A stretch of 64,000 bases of DNA from Scilla litardierei (lineage: Eukaryota > Streptophyta > Magnoliopsida > Asparagales > Asparagaceae): NCBI GenBank assembly GCA_030789695.1, contig CM061140.1, positions 169,036,319 through 169,100,318 on the forward strand, read 5' to 3'. Both the position numbers and the translations under genes were made by a program. Below the pieces are notes generated by a model. It was given only the letters and a program-made list of their open reading frames with translations. It made no database searches and was not told the origin of the DNA. This document shows, piece by piece, positions 35,115-47,545 of this stretch. The stretch's first letter is position 1, and each line of letters starts with the position of its first letter.

Positions 35115-37672
35115 TGTAAAGGTCTGCTCCCGGCCATCCCTCTCTCTCCCCCTTATTTCTTTTTCGTTTCTCTTTTTCGGCCCGCACCAAGGCCGAAGCC
35201 CGCGGCCCGTCCCCCTTTTATTCCCCCTTCCCGCAGAACGAAAGCCCTTAGGGCTTTGTTTTCTTCGCTGGCCTCTTTCTCGTTCTCACTTCCCGCAACG
35301 AAGGCCCCGGGCCTTAGGGCTTCGTCATTTTTCGCCCTCTCTCCTCTCGATTTCGACAGCTCGACGAGCCCACGAGGCCTTCTCCCTCGCTCTCTCCCAA
35401 TCGCACGCTCGCGGCAGCTCGACGAGCTCTCGAGGGCTTCGACCTCCATCTCTTCTCTCTCCGTCATGTAGGCCCCCGAGGGAGACTTTCGCCGCCGTGG
35501 GGCCCCTGATGGGGATCTCGCGGCCCTGTCACCTCGCAGTGAGCCCGACTGAGGCGACTTGCCTCTCTATTTAACCCCCTCTCCCCTTCTTCTTGCTGGG
35601 AGCACTGTGAGTATCTCTTCGTTATTATTGAAGTAGTTTTCTTCTGATTTCTTCGGGTTTAAAGTTGTTTCATTGCTGCGGTTTTCTTGGATTTTTGTTG
35701 TGGGCTTCAGATCTTGATTTTCTGATTCTCGGCTTCGATTCAGGTAGACTTTATCCACATCCTCTGCGTTGATTTCGATTTCTTTGGGGAAATGATGAAT
35801 TGGGGGGTAGGATTAGTGTTTTATTGTCCTTATTGCTATTTCGTGGGGTCGGACGCCCTCGCCTACTTGTGTGGTGTCCCGGGGTTGTCGTTGGGACTGT
35901 TTAGGGGATTCGATGGCTCCTCCCTCGATGTTTTGGTTCCATTGGGGCTCGGTTGCTGGTCGGGGCTCCTCTACTTGCTGTTTGGACTTTCCCTTGCTTG
36001 CGGCCTGGTTCTTGCTTGCTGACTTGGCTTCGTAGGTTGCTATTGTGTTCGGCTGGGTTCTTCCACTTGCTGTTTGGGTTCAAATGGGTCCCCTGCTCGC
36101 TGTTTTGAGTTTCGGTGTGGAACTACTTGGGTTGTGAGCCCCGTTCCCCAACGTTTTGGTTGTTAGCCCCTAGTTCCTTACTAAGAACTCGTGGACTTTG
36201 CCGTACGTACGGGTACCCCACACTGTGTGATGCGAAGACCCCCGATCTGATCCCTCTGGCCTAGACTCTCTAGCGCCATCAAGGGTTGACTCTTGGTCTT
36301 TCTTTATTTAAGCAATTCGTATGTTTTCTTGTTTCTTGGTCGTGCAAGAATTAGTTAGTGTTGCTTGTTTTATGCATCAGCTCAGTTTGGAATATCTTGT
36401 CATGAGGAACATCCATGCCACTTGTTACTTGTTAGTTTCTTTATCTTGTTGTCTCATAAGCTCGTTAGTACCCAGTTAGTTTAATATTCTTAAATTGCGT
36501 GGCCTTGCGATGTTCTTATGATGGCACGCTACTATATTGGTACTGGATGACTAGTGGACTATCCTGAGACTGGTTCTTGACTTGGCAGATTACTGGATGA
36601 CTAGTGGACTATCCTGAGGTTGGCTCTTGACTTGACATGTTACTACTACTAGTACGGTAATAAATTCCCCTTGGCTACGTAGTTTAATCAATATTGAACC
36701 CAACGACACTAATAACTAATAAAATGATTACTATCTGCTTGATTCACCGGGTTTGGGGAAACTTATGATTGGGGAGTACGTGGACGACTGGGACCGGATC
36801 TTTAGCAACCAATCGTTTTGGTTGTTATTTTCCCCGAGTTAGGCAGGACTCCATCATGCAGATGGGTCCTGAGTCCTGGAGGCACACAGGGACGACCATC
36901 TTGATGGGTTCTGGAGCCCCACCACAGGCCACAACGACACAGTTTTTACAGGTTTTGCACCTTACAGTACAGTACTTTACACTTTTGGACTATGCATGGG
37001 ATCGCACCCTTGCGGTCAAGTTAGCTCCCAGACGCTTATTGTACTCCACCTCATAAGTCACGGCCTATAATTGGTTCACTTTAGTTAGTACTCTCTTTAC
37101 AGTACTCGTTCTCATTTTCAACATGTCTCTTCTGTACCCTTCCTGCTACTGTCACATCGTCTTTTGTGCTTCATTACTCTTCAGTGGCGTGGGTTTGTGG
37201 ATTACCAGGTCAGGTTACTTCTCTGGGTGGTGCTATCATATCTATGGCCGTCTTGCTTCCGTTTGTGCACACTTACCTTCCTTATCTCTTCTTTAGATAT
37301 TGTCTACTCTATTGAGCGCGGTGCGCCCTTTGTTGCCCACCAGGTACGAAACACATGATCATCCAGATGCGTCTGAGTACGAGGACTTGGAACTTGAGTA
37401 CAGAACTTGAGAGGAGTCAGAACTTCCAGAGCAGGATAGTTTGAGCCTTGACATCGCAGCAGGTACGTGTTCCATTTACTTTCAGCAGTAGTGTAGTTTT
37501 ATTGCCTTTACTTACTTGTTGCTGTCTTTTCCTTATTTAGAACTGTTAGCTTGTCAGATCTAGAGTGTTCTCGTACTTTCTCACTGCTCCACATTGAATT
37601 CACTGGCACCTGCGGGACCCGCACACTCGTGTTTCAATTGTAGCGGCACCCACCAGGAGGCGGGGCGTTACA
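35115..37672 (+). repeat. 3' LTR (2558 bp)
   Basis: It starts TGTAAAGG and ends GGGGCGTTACA, with TAACA following. It is colinear with 28682-31262 and with the solo LTR 51600-62897 once nested elements are removed. Confidence 0.9.
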
Positions 37673-37677
37673 TAACA

Positions 37678-38930
37678 TCATCTCCCACTGCCCCGACCTC
37701 CTCCATCTCCCTCTTTGTGAACAGTGGCGGTAACCAATCCGATCAACGTCGATGGAGATGAGGGAGAAGGACGTCGACGACAAGAGGATTTGTAGGTGGA
37801 GTTGTGAGGGCTATTTAAAAACGAAGGGGTTTTTGAAAAAATGTACCCAACCGAACTTGTTCCGCCACATGGCTATGAGCATAAGCAAATCATGTGATGA
37901 CAACATATATACATTAATTATATATGTACTAGTCATAATCCGTGCCATCGGGCACTGTTCATTTAAGATATTTCCTCAAAATCTTTGTTCTCTCTAAGAA
38001 TTATTTCCCACTCCAAAATTTAAACAAACAAAAATTTAGCTTCGACGCGGGTGCATTTGACGCCCGTGCCCTCGGGCACGATTCATTTACGATATTCCAC
38101 CAAAATTTTTGTTCTCCCCAAAAATTATTTCTCCCTTCAAAATTTAAACGAATAAAAATTTAGCTTCAGCGCGGGCGCCTTGTATTTAGATAGGAATCTA
38201 AACTTGATTTCAACTTCCTAAACATAATTAACAACCATGATTAGGTGACCTAGTAACATTTTGATTTGAAATTCGAATAATAAATCCAAAATACTCATCC
38301 AACATTGGGCTCCATTGTGTTCGTTGACTTTAAATAAATTAATAATTACTTATCTAAAATATATTTACATACAAATCGGAAATAAATGGGACAAAATTGA
38401 ATGAAATTTAATTGGGATTACGCTTGAGTCCTAACTACGTAGTGCCGCTAGTCACCGCACACATTTTGCTAACCAAAGTGCATTTAAATTTTAGGAAGAG
38501 ATAGATGGTGGGGTTTTCAAAAAGTTTGGTTTTCCCAACGAATTTCCCCCCAAAATTTATGATTCCATCACCTCAAAATCTTGACCCTTGCGTTTTTCCA
38601 TACAAATTAAAAAATATTGAGGTTTCAACCAAATGGATCTCCCTCAAAAATTTCTCAAAACTCATCTCAACCTCTCATTCCCCATGATCAAATTCATGCC
38701 ACTCTTTATCTTGTCCTACTCAGCCCTAGGAATCATAAACAGTTGTGGTTTATATAATAGACAAGTCATAACCTGTGCCCTCGGGCACATTTCATTTAAA
38801 ATCTTTGTTTCCCCCCAAACCCCCCCCCAATCGTGCCCTCGGGCATGGTTCATCTAATATTCCACTTCAAAATTTAAAAGAACAAAAATTTAGAGGTCGC
38901 CTTCGGCGCGTGCGCATAATTAATTAATTC
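37678..38930. repeat. Non-coding with dispersed ~120-bp repeats carrying a GTGCCCTCGGGCAC palindrome
   Basis: Four copies begin near 37942, 38066, 38777 and 38832 with GTGCCMTCGGGCAY, TTCATTTA, an AT-rich part with CAAAATTTAAA and AAAAATTTAGC, then GCG-rich ends. 37678-37900 carries the right half of the possible inverted-repeat element split by the 28682 insertion. The palindrome preceded by CTAGTCATAA recalls common non-autonomous plant repeats, but I cannot assign a class. I see no gene. Confidence 0.55.
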
Positions 38931-39305
38931 CATGTAATTAACTCATTCCACATAATTAATTCTTTCCCATAAGTAATTTCACAAATAGTTAACTATATTT
39001 CTTTTCTTGGGAACAAGTGGGGATTCAATTTTGGGGGGATCCGCTGTGTTAATTCATGTTAGATTGAATGGATGGGATTTCTACTACGTCATCATTCCAT
39101 GTGATCAGATCTCATTGAATCTAGCCACGTCAGCGATCCATGTGCTGAGGTTTTTTTAGTTTTCCTAAACACTCATCTCAACCTATTTATATATCAGCAC
39201 GACATCAGCTTGTCCTAGTCAGCAAGGCAATTCAAAAATGTCCTCAAATGTAATATAGATGTATCTGTATGAATATATATGTGTATATGTACATAGATTA
39301 ACTAG

Positions 39306-39606
39306 GATCCATTCTGAGTGGACTAAGCATGTATAAACTACTTTAAAAATTCAAATGAATTGAACATGGTTTACATATACATCATATAGAGACAAAATAT
39401 TCCATTTTATGGCAATCCTAAAACATTGATTCTGCACCAACAGTTTGCAAGGATAAAGTAAACATAAATCATTTGTAATTTCATTTGGAAGCAGTTTAAA
39501 AGTAGTTAGATCACATCCAACAAAATAAATTTTTCGTTTGGGCTGTCTAATTTAAATTTGAGTGGATTGGATTTGCATGTTTGATCCATTTCAATGGATC
39601 CTAACA
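39306..39606. mobile_element. MITE candidate with TAGGATCCATT ends
   Basis: Perfect 11-bp inverted ends, TAGGATCCATT (39306-39316) and AATGGATCCTA (about 39593-39603), enclose about 300 bp of AT-rich, non-coding sequence. Part of it is related to 28230-28330. I could not confirm a target duplication, so class and boundaries are tentative. Confidence 0.35.
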
Positions 39607-40314
39607 AACTATGTGCGTGAATATGAATATATATACACATAATGCTGCGCATAGTACACTACTGGAAGTTTTGTATATTATATTTATGTTTATATTTATA
39701 TATATACACTCACAAATACATACATATATGCATACACATACATACATACATTGTCGAAATTAAGACCAATCCCCATATCCAGAGGAATGCCATATGTTTG
39801 GCATTAGTGGAGAAAACATTATAATATAGTCATTTAACACATGGCTAATAATAACAAAGAACAAACTTTTGATACTAGCTCTACATAAGTAAGGGATTTG
39901 GTGTAATTTGCATTTGTTCTCCTAGAACTTTGTCATGATGTCTTAAATACCATAAATGTCAAGTGATACACAACTACTGTAGTAGGGTACGAGTTGAAGT
40001 AGGAAGCAAAAAAATTTATACGCTACGGCAGCTGCAGACACAATTTATGAACATAAAATACTTCTAAACAGCATATGGCTATACGTCACTTGTTGAAGAG
40101 GAGGAACAAAATCTCACAAATAAATTATTTGAGTATAGTAACAATTACACAAGAAAATTAGAACAACGCATACAGGCAAAGGAATATGGTAGTCAATAAA
40201 AATGGGTTTAAAATCTTGATAAAACAGTTTGGCTGTGTATCATTAGTCATTGGGCGACACATACAAATGTTACTATTAAAACACCAGTAAATAATTAGAG
40301 TCAAACAGCATTAC

Positions 40315-40439
40315 CTTCTACTATACATTTGATGAAGGGAAGAGATCAGCCAACTTCTATTCTTGTCCAACTCAGCAACAGCAACCATACTATCATTAGT
40401 GAGCTCATCAACTATGAAATTAATTCTCTTTGTTGTAAT
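40315..40439 (-). CDS. Candidate host exon of unknown gene
   Basis: On the minus strand, a TTTCAG acceptor and an AAG|GTAATG donor bound 125 bases open in one frame. They encode ITTKRINFIVDELTNDSMVA and on to SWLISSLHQMYSR. The composition is that of a normal amphipathic protein segment rather than repeat translation. It has no resemblance to the retroelement proteins in the window. I do not recognise the family. It is on the same strand as, and upstream of, the BEACH exons, so it could belong to the same very long gene. Function is unassigned. Confidence 0.4.
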
Positions 40440-40700
40440 CTGAAAGAATTGAGTTGCATATCAAATTTGTTTGCTTTTCAAGGAATGTATGTGCTGGGTC
40501 CAGTAGGAATACTTTTAAAATAATATGAACGAAAGAATATCCGGAATATTTCCAAAATAAAGAAAGTGCTGAAAGGAACTATGCAGTGCATAAGCAGAAT
40601 CTAAGCTGAAGTTCATGATTTTCAGGTTAATTTAAGCTGAAAAAACCAGAAAAATTATGCCAGATATAAACAATTGAACATTCTGACAGGGATAGTCACG

Positions 40701-42830
40701 TGTGTAATACTAACGTAAGGTTTATTTATTCCATTATGCATAATTCTAGTTAAAGTACATAATGTAATGAAAATGATTGGGAGAGGATATTGTGTAATGA
40801 GGGGATAATGTGGAATGAGGGTGGTTGGGAAGGTGAAAAATGAGTAGTTGGAAGACAATATGCATTGTGGTTGGGAGAGCCAACCTTGTATCTATAAATA
40901 GGCTAAGTTATGTCCACCAAGATGCATAAGAAATTCTTCTTCTTTACTAATTCTTCTTCTTTCACATGGTATCAGAGCCAAACATTGTTCATCTTCCTTC
41001 ATTTCCTCTCTTTACCTGAACCAAACTCTAACCATCAGCCACCACTCAATGACAATGCCTCAGTGATTGCCGCTATCACTAGATGACGATGTCACCGCTG
41101 ATCATCCCATCAGATCCCATCTTCGTCGACACTACTCGATGGTGCCGTTGCTACAACACCATCACTAGATAATGATGACAACGCCTTCACTCAACAATTC
41201 ATCAGATCGCATCTTCATCTTCCCACACCCACCTTATAATTTCGATCTATTCTCTTTTCCTTTTTAGAATTATATTGGCACTGTAGCAAAAAAACAAAAA
41301 ACAAAAAACAAAATAGGAGTGGATTGTAGTTTCATAATGCTCTTTAGTATGCATTTTTCTATTTGAAATGTACTTCAAATCTCAAGGGAGGATCAATTAC
41401 TGTGTATATGAAGGAATAATCATCTGTGTGATCAAAAGGGTGGGATCCCGAGAGAGGATCGTAAGTTGAGCATGTGATTTGTCGTGTTGAGTTTAGATGG
41501 TAGCTTGAGTAAGTATGGCTGAAGAGATGAAGTCTGAGGTTAGACATGTGGTACAAGAGTTTGTATCTGGAAAGATCTGATCAAAAGCTCTGACAAATAG
41601 TAGTAATTTCCTACAATAGCGAAGACTCGTCGAGAACCATATTATCAGCGAAGGTAAGGATATTCATCTTGCAAATGACCTTTGAACCTGAAGATAGCAG
41701 AATGAAAATGTGATGATGCATGCCGATATGAGTAGATAGTGAACAACATGGAGTTGCCAGAGATGCATACAATGACAATCAAGGAACTATGGGAGTGTTT
41801 GCCAGAGATCTATTCAAGGACAAACAACTTGAACAGAACCAATGGCATGTTACAAGAGTTGTTCCGAAACAGCTAGGAGGATCAAACTCTTGCACAATTC
41901 TACAATTCTACAATTCTACGATGATTACAAATGATTATGCAAAAAGTTGAAAGCTTTATTCTGAATGAGTGCTACTGTGTAGAAGATAAACATGCAATGG
42001 GAACCAATATTCGTGTTGGGGTTCCTTGGAGCTTTATTATCGACTTCTGCGTCTGCCCGATCACATGTAATAAGAAGTTCAACGGTCAACTCCATGTAAT
42101 AAACTTTATCCTGCTTCAGAGGATATTTCCAAATGATCCTTTAATGATAGGAGTGAAGGAGATGCAGAAGTGTACTGCTTTGGAGGTTTAACAGAGACGA
42201 CCGATGGTACCAGGGGAAGAGTATGGTTTTACTACTAGAATAGCTCGTGGCAGGTGCCAGGGCTAAGGAGGGGGCTGTAAAGGTCAAGTTGGATTGGGTT
42301 ATGGGATCCCATTTTGTGGTGACATCAGAGTATGCCATTAATGTAAGAAGGTAGGGCATACAAAGTAAACATGTTGGGAGCTATAGAGCGAACGTTAGGT
42401 CCTCAATCAATACGCTCCTGTAGAGGACACATCAAGTCCAGAGACATGTATGGTAATATCTAAGGAGTATGACAAATGGGTAATGTTCCAACAGTTGCAA
42501 GAGTTGATATTTTCTTTATCTTCAGTCCAGGCAGCTACATTAGTTAAAACTGGTGACATCATAGTTTTCATTACCTCCTCATCGTCCCGAAACTGGGTAA
42601 TGGATTCAAAAGCATCCCACCATATGATTGGTAATCCTAACAACACTTCTCCGTTCAAATTTAATTCTTCCTTACCTAGTGTTTCTTTTCCAGAATCTGT
42701 TTCTTTAATTCGCGGTATTTGTATTACATGTGTAATACCAAACCTATCACTATTGTATGCCTATTATTTTCCTGATTTCCCAAGTAATTTGCTATTGGAT
42801 AGTGAAATTTAAAAAATTATTAAACTATTC
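40701..42830 (+). mobile_element. Ty1/copia remnant: LTR, primer site, gag and protease fragments
   Basis: An LTR-like segment of about 265 bp ends TTTCACA at 40966 and is followed at once by TGGTATCAGAGCC, the initiator-Met primer site. A TATA box (TATCTATAAATAGG) lies near 40888. Downstream are decayed gag pieces (LWECLPEIYSRTNNL near 41790). A protease region follows at 42585-42810, with WVMDSKASHHMIGNP where Copia elements have WVMDSGASHHM, so the catalytic Gly is Lys. No integrase or RT is seen and no 3' LTR was found. The LTR start is uncertain. Confidence 0.65.
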
Positions 42831-45780
42831 CATAAACTTTTTCCCCTATACATTGTGTCTTTCAAAAGATCAGGACAATGAAGGAATTTGATACATGGAG
42901 TAATTCTAATAGATAAAATAATCTTGATGGGGTTCATGACTTGGTTGCATTATCTGATATCATGTCTCCAATTGACACTTATGCAGTTCGGACACCGCTC
43001 TTTGAATAATTTAAAATTGGTATTTCCTCAGTTAAATTATTTGTCAAGTCTAAACTGAGAGTCTTATCATAAAGAAAAGTACCCTGGTATGTTTAATAGT
43101 CCTACACCATTATTGGTATTTTTAAAAATAGCTATGACACATTTTTTATTCAAACTCTTCTAAATAAATTAACAGAAATTTCTATCATTTTTAACGTATA
43201 TTTTGAATTTATTCCTATATTTCTTACTTAAACCCATTAACACATTATTTAAATCCCAATAGCCCATTTTGAATCCAAATTAATTTTAATTTCAATTTCA
43301 AAATTTGAACATTCAAATCAAAATTTCAAAACTCACCATTTATTTAAAACGAGATTGAAAACTTAGGATTTCTTAGTTAACATTTTATCTAATCCTAATT
43401 AATCTTAATTTAAATTTCAAAATTTGAAAGTTTTAGTCTAAACTTCAAAACTTAGGATTTATTTAAGACTGGATTGAAAACAAGATTTGTTTTAAAATTT
43501 AAATCATATTTTAACCAAATCTAATTCAAATTAACGAACTCAAACGCATACTACATATATGTATGTATAATAAAACCTAATCTGAAAACACACCTCTCTC
43601 AATCTTCTCTGAGTTCTCCCAGAGAAACTGACGCCGTCTTTCATTGTTTATTTCACAAGATGTAGGTTCCATTAAAATTTAATTAATTTACATTTAAATC
43701 CTTTAGGATAATATTTCCACTTTTATTGGATATTTGATGCAATTTTAGAACTCTTCTGCAAAAGGATAATTGCGGTGAAATAGTGGGAGATTTGTGACTT
43801 TTTAGTTATTTTGTAGCCTTATCTGTACGATAGTAAAAAAACTTTGGGATTATTACTTGTCGATTAATGTTAAACACATGAGAGAAATTAATGGATTAAT
43901 TATGAAAATTTTATTTTGTTGGACTTCCTTTAAATTATTTTAATTTCCAATAAATGCATATTGAAATTTAATTAAAAAATTGAAACAATTCGTTTGGGCT
44001 TAGTATGCAGTACTATCATGTTCATGTTGTTGTAGCAAGCACTTGGCATTAGACCATGTTATTGAACCACTCGACTTGCATAAAGTTACTATATTATTAT
44101 ATGGTATTCGTTGATACATTTACGAATCGAGGTAACTGTAGCTTCAATTTGAATCTGTAAAATGCTTCTTTAATACAGTAGTTGTCCAATGGTTAGGGTT
44201 TTACTGTAGCATGTTAAATTTTGAAATGGTAGTTACTGTAGTTGTCTACATTAATTGCAGACAAGCACCCAATTGTATACTTCTAAGCCAAATTTTAAGG
44301 GATTAATTGCTAAGTAACACCAAGGAATGAAGTAATTATACTAGACTTCCACGCTTGTTAGTTAAAGAAAATGAGAATTGATGCTGAGTTATGTTAGTAA
44401 TAAGTGATCAGAAATACATGTTTTTGTAATGAAATTTAAATGGAATAGACTTACTGAGTAGCCACCATAAATTTTCCAAACAAGAAACCCTAATAATTTG
44501 AAAATGTAAATATGAACAAGCGGTGTTTGGAAAACGCATTGCTAAGGAGGGTGCAAGAGCGATGAGGGTCCTCTACGACTGTTACCCACTTTTGGATGCT
44601 GGAAGGTATTGATTTGATACTATTGATTACGATCCATAGTTATAGTTTAGATGGCAGTTGCTAGGAAAAAATTATGACCTACGATTTGCCGTCCGAACCT
44701 GGAATCATGCAGGAAGGTTATGATCGATAACTGTAGTCTGGAAACACACCATGCGGGAAGGTTATTGACCATATTGAGCGTTAATCCAAACAAACAGAAC
44801 ATCAAAATTACACATCATGCCCTCGAGTTTAAGTTACTTGTTAAACTAGCTTTTTCCTGATACCAAAATTAGAGATATTAAACTCTATTTATTGATCATC
44901 TTACTTATTTATTACTGATAGTTCATGATTAGGAAGGTACTTGATCTATCATGATTGTTAGTGATTGCATATACTTGACATCACCTATTGATATAATATT
45001 TTTAGAACGGCTACATATTTAAATGATTTTAAAAAAGTATATTATTTGTTCTTGGGAAACCACCGAGTAATCTCTAATGCCATTCTCTTTTTATTGAATA
45101 ATCGCTAGGTTTGAAGGGCGAGTATATAAAAGCTGATCGTATTGTGCAGGTTGCTAAAGAAGATCATGTGTTTTCCAAAGATTAGGTTTAATAATTATTT
45201 ATTTCTTTAGTTGGATATTTCCAATATTATATGAACCATGGCATGTACTGGCCAGATGGCCCTTTCATTTTTATTGTTGCTACTCTTCAATTTGAATGTA
45301 ATAAGTAAACCTCATTTTACGATTTAGTTTCTTTATATCAGACTGAGGTGTAATATATTACATCAGACTGATGGTATTTATTCATTGTACGATATGTGTA
45401 TTTAAGTCAAAGGTAAAAAAATTATATGAAATTACATACACATTCTACATTTGAATTAAGTATGTCATGGGCCTTCCGTTCCCTTCTCAAATACAATGAG
45501 AAACTAGATGATGTTTTGGTGATGGACCATGCCATAACACAATAATTTTAGAGCAACTTCGTTAACATTACAATTCAAATTCTTAACATCTTAAACTTAA
45601 TCATTGATATTTTATTCTTTTGAATTTCTTGATTTTTTTCTGTAAACTCTTAGGCATTTAGGTTCCATTCTTTTCTATACATTGCTTGCATTCTAAAACT
45701 GTCTTGTACAGTATCATCTTTTATTAGTAATCAGAAGAATCTTATCATTCGTTTCTTTCATCATCATCACGTCCATCTTT
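42831..45780. other. AT-rich, non-coding, old LTR-like sequence
   Basis: No gene is visible. A TATA-like run near 43555 followed by a CTCTCT leader, and blocks near 44540-44770 with ATGCGGGAAGGTTATTGACC and similar, resemble the conserved block of the long LTRs. I take it as a decayed LTR, possibly the 5' LTR of the pol remnant that follows; boundaries are not defined. A purine/pyrimidine-biased AAATTTCAAAA-rich tract lies at 43250-43500. Confidence 0.4.
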
Positions 45781-45989
45781 TGCTAATGTTGGCCTTATCG
45801 TTATTATATTCTATCATTGTTTCCAATTCAAGTGTTTCGCACTATTTTCAATCTTGCCTAATTATGGCAACTTATTCTATCTCTGTTAGCCAGTGCACAT
45901 CGAGTTGGAGTGTGAATATGAGTGGTGGAGTATTGCAAAATCCTCCATCATTTGTCCTTTATGTCATGTCATGTTATATGGACGAGAGC

Positions 45990-47545
45990 TTACATCCGTG
46001 TAAGGTAATGTTCGAAATATCTTATCATCCTTTGTTTGGGTTCATAAGTGGAAGTAGATCATTTAGGACGATCCAATTTCGGGGCAAACAAATGGAAGCA
46101 ATGACTACAGCAATGCACGTAAAATCAGAGAGACCTAAAATAGTATGAGAATTCGACGATGCATTTCCAGACGACATCTCAAGTTTACTATCGGAATAAG
46201 TTCTTGAATTTTCAGTTGACATTATATCTGGCACACAACCTTTCTACAAGGCTCCATACAATATGACCCAAATAAAGTTTGGAAGAGCTTCATACTTAAT
46301 TGGATGACATATTACAGAAAGGATCAGTGTATCTTCTTAAAGAAAACCAGTGTTACTAGTTAAGAAGAAGGATAGATCGTAAATAATATGCATAGACTAC
46401 CTAGAGCTAAAGAAGATACCCATTAAAAACAAATACCCGTTGTTGCGCATTGATGATATTTCATATTGGCTGGGGAGATCTCGGTTCTTTTCAAAATTGT
46501 ATCTACAGAGTGTGTACTATCAGGTAGGTGATGGTCAAGAAGAAAACATACACAAGATAGCTTTTCAGACCAAGTACGACTATCATGAATTCTAGGTTAT
46601 ACCGTTCGATGTGATCAATGCAACGACAACGTTCATAACCCTCATGAACCAAGTGTTCTATGAATTTCTAGACAAGTTCGTAGCGATTTTATTAAAGCTA
46701 TCCCGGTATATATTAAGAGGAAAGAAGAGCATGCTAAGCACTTATGGATAGTATTAAAGACTTTACGGAGACATCGGCTTTATGCTAAGTATAGCAAATG
46801 TGAATTTTGATTGGATAGAGAGGGCCTTTTGGACATAGCAACCAAAGAAGGTACATTTTGTAGACACATAAAAGTTTCAGCTGCCAGGAATTGATCTTTC
46901 CTAAGTTAATTTTGAAAATCAGAAGTATTATGAGACTATTAGGTTATTACCACTGGTTCATTCAAGATTTTGCTAAGATAGAAGAGTTTATGATGCAGCT
47001 TACGAGAAAGGACGTTGAATTGATTTGGTCTGAAGTTTGTGTGTAGGCTTTTGACGAGTTGAATGTGACAATGAGAGCTACGTCGGGTTTGACTGTTCAG
47101 AATAGGACTTGAGGATTTAAAGTATATTGTGACGCTTTCAGAAAGGGTTTCGGTTGCATGGTGCATCAATATGGATGTGTAATCAGTAATGGTCATTGCA
47201 TCTAAGCAATTGTTACTGCATAAGAAGAACTATCATATGCATGGTCTAAAATTGGTTGCATTTATCTTTGCACTAAAGATGTGTAGATAATATCGTTTGG
47301 GAGAACATAAGAAAATATTTTTTTGGATCACAAGAGCCTGAAGTACATATTCACTCTGAAAGAGCTTAACATAAAACAACATAGGTGATTGGAGCTCACG
47401 ATAGACTGACGTTAACCTTCAATACCACCTAGGGAATGCTAATATTGTCCACATTGCCTTGAGTCGACTTTTGTTCATGATGACTCTCACCGCGTAATGG
47501 AAAATTTAACAGGTAGTGTGAGAGATGAAGATTGCAATTATTCTA
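45990..47545 (+). pseudogene. pol remnant (RT and RNase H), Tekay-like
   Basis: The reading aligns in order with the pol at 20.2-21.7 kb: KSERPKIV, a decayed DDISSL stretch, LKKIPIKNKYPLLRIDD, NATTTFITLMNQVFYEFLDK in place of the normal RT core, HRLYAKYSKCEF, then RNase H-like FRKGFGCMVHQYGC. Stops and frameshifts occur every few dozen codons. The alignment stops in the connection before integrase, at the point corresponding to EIDVIL, where the LTR at 47546 begins. No gag, protease or integrase is seen. Confidence 0.7.

Larger units (their letters stand above)
28682..37672 (+). mobile_element. Gag-only Ty3/gypsy element (TR-GAG/LARD-like) with 2.6-kb LTRs
   Basis: Two LTRs (28682-31262 and 35115-37672) flank an internal region with a primer site, a gag fragment and a polypurine tract. 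Target duplications TAACA lie at 28677-28681 and 37673-37677. Apart from the nested element at 32130-34904 the internal region is only about 1.07 kb and contains no protease, RT or integrase. It is thus non-autonomous and would need pol from a relative such as the Tekay-like elements nearby, with which it shares the primer site and purine tract. A sample alignment of about 195 bp of the LTRs gives roughly 92% identity, so insertion is moderately old. Confidence 0.88.

Noticed and set aside
37942..38930. CRISPR-like spaced repeats
   Set aside because: Spacing is irregular, units are about 120 bp with related interiors, and this is plant nuclear DNA.
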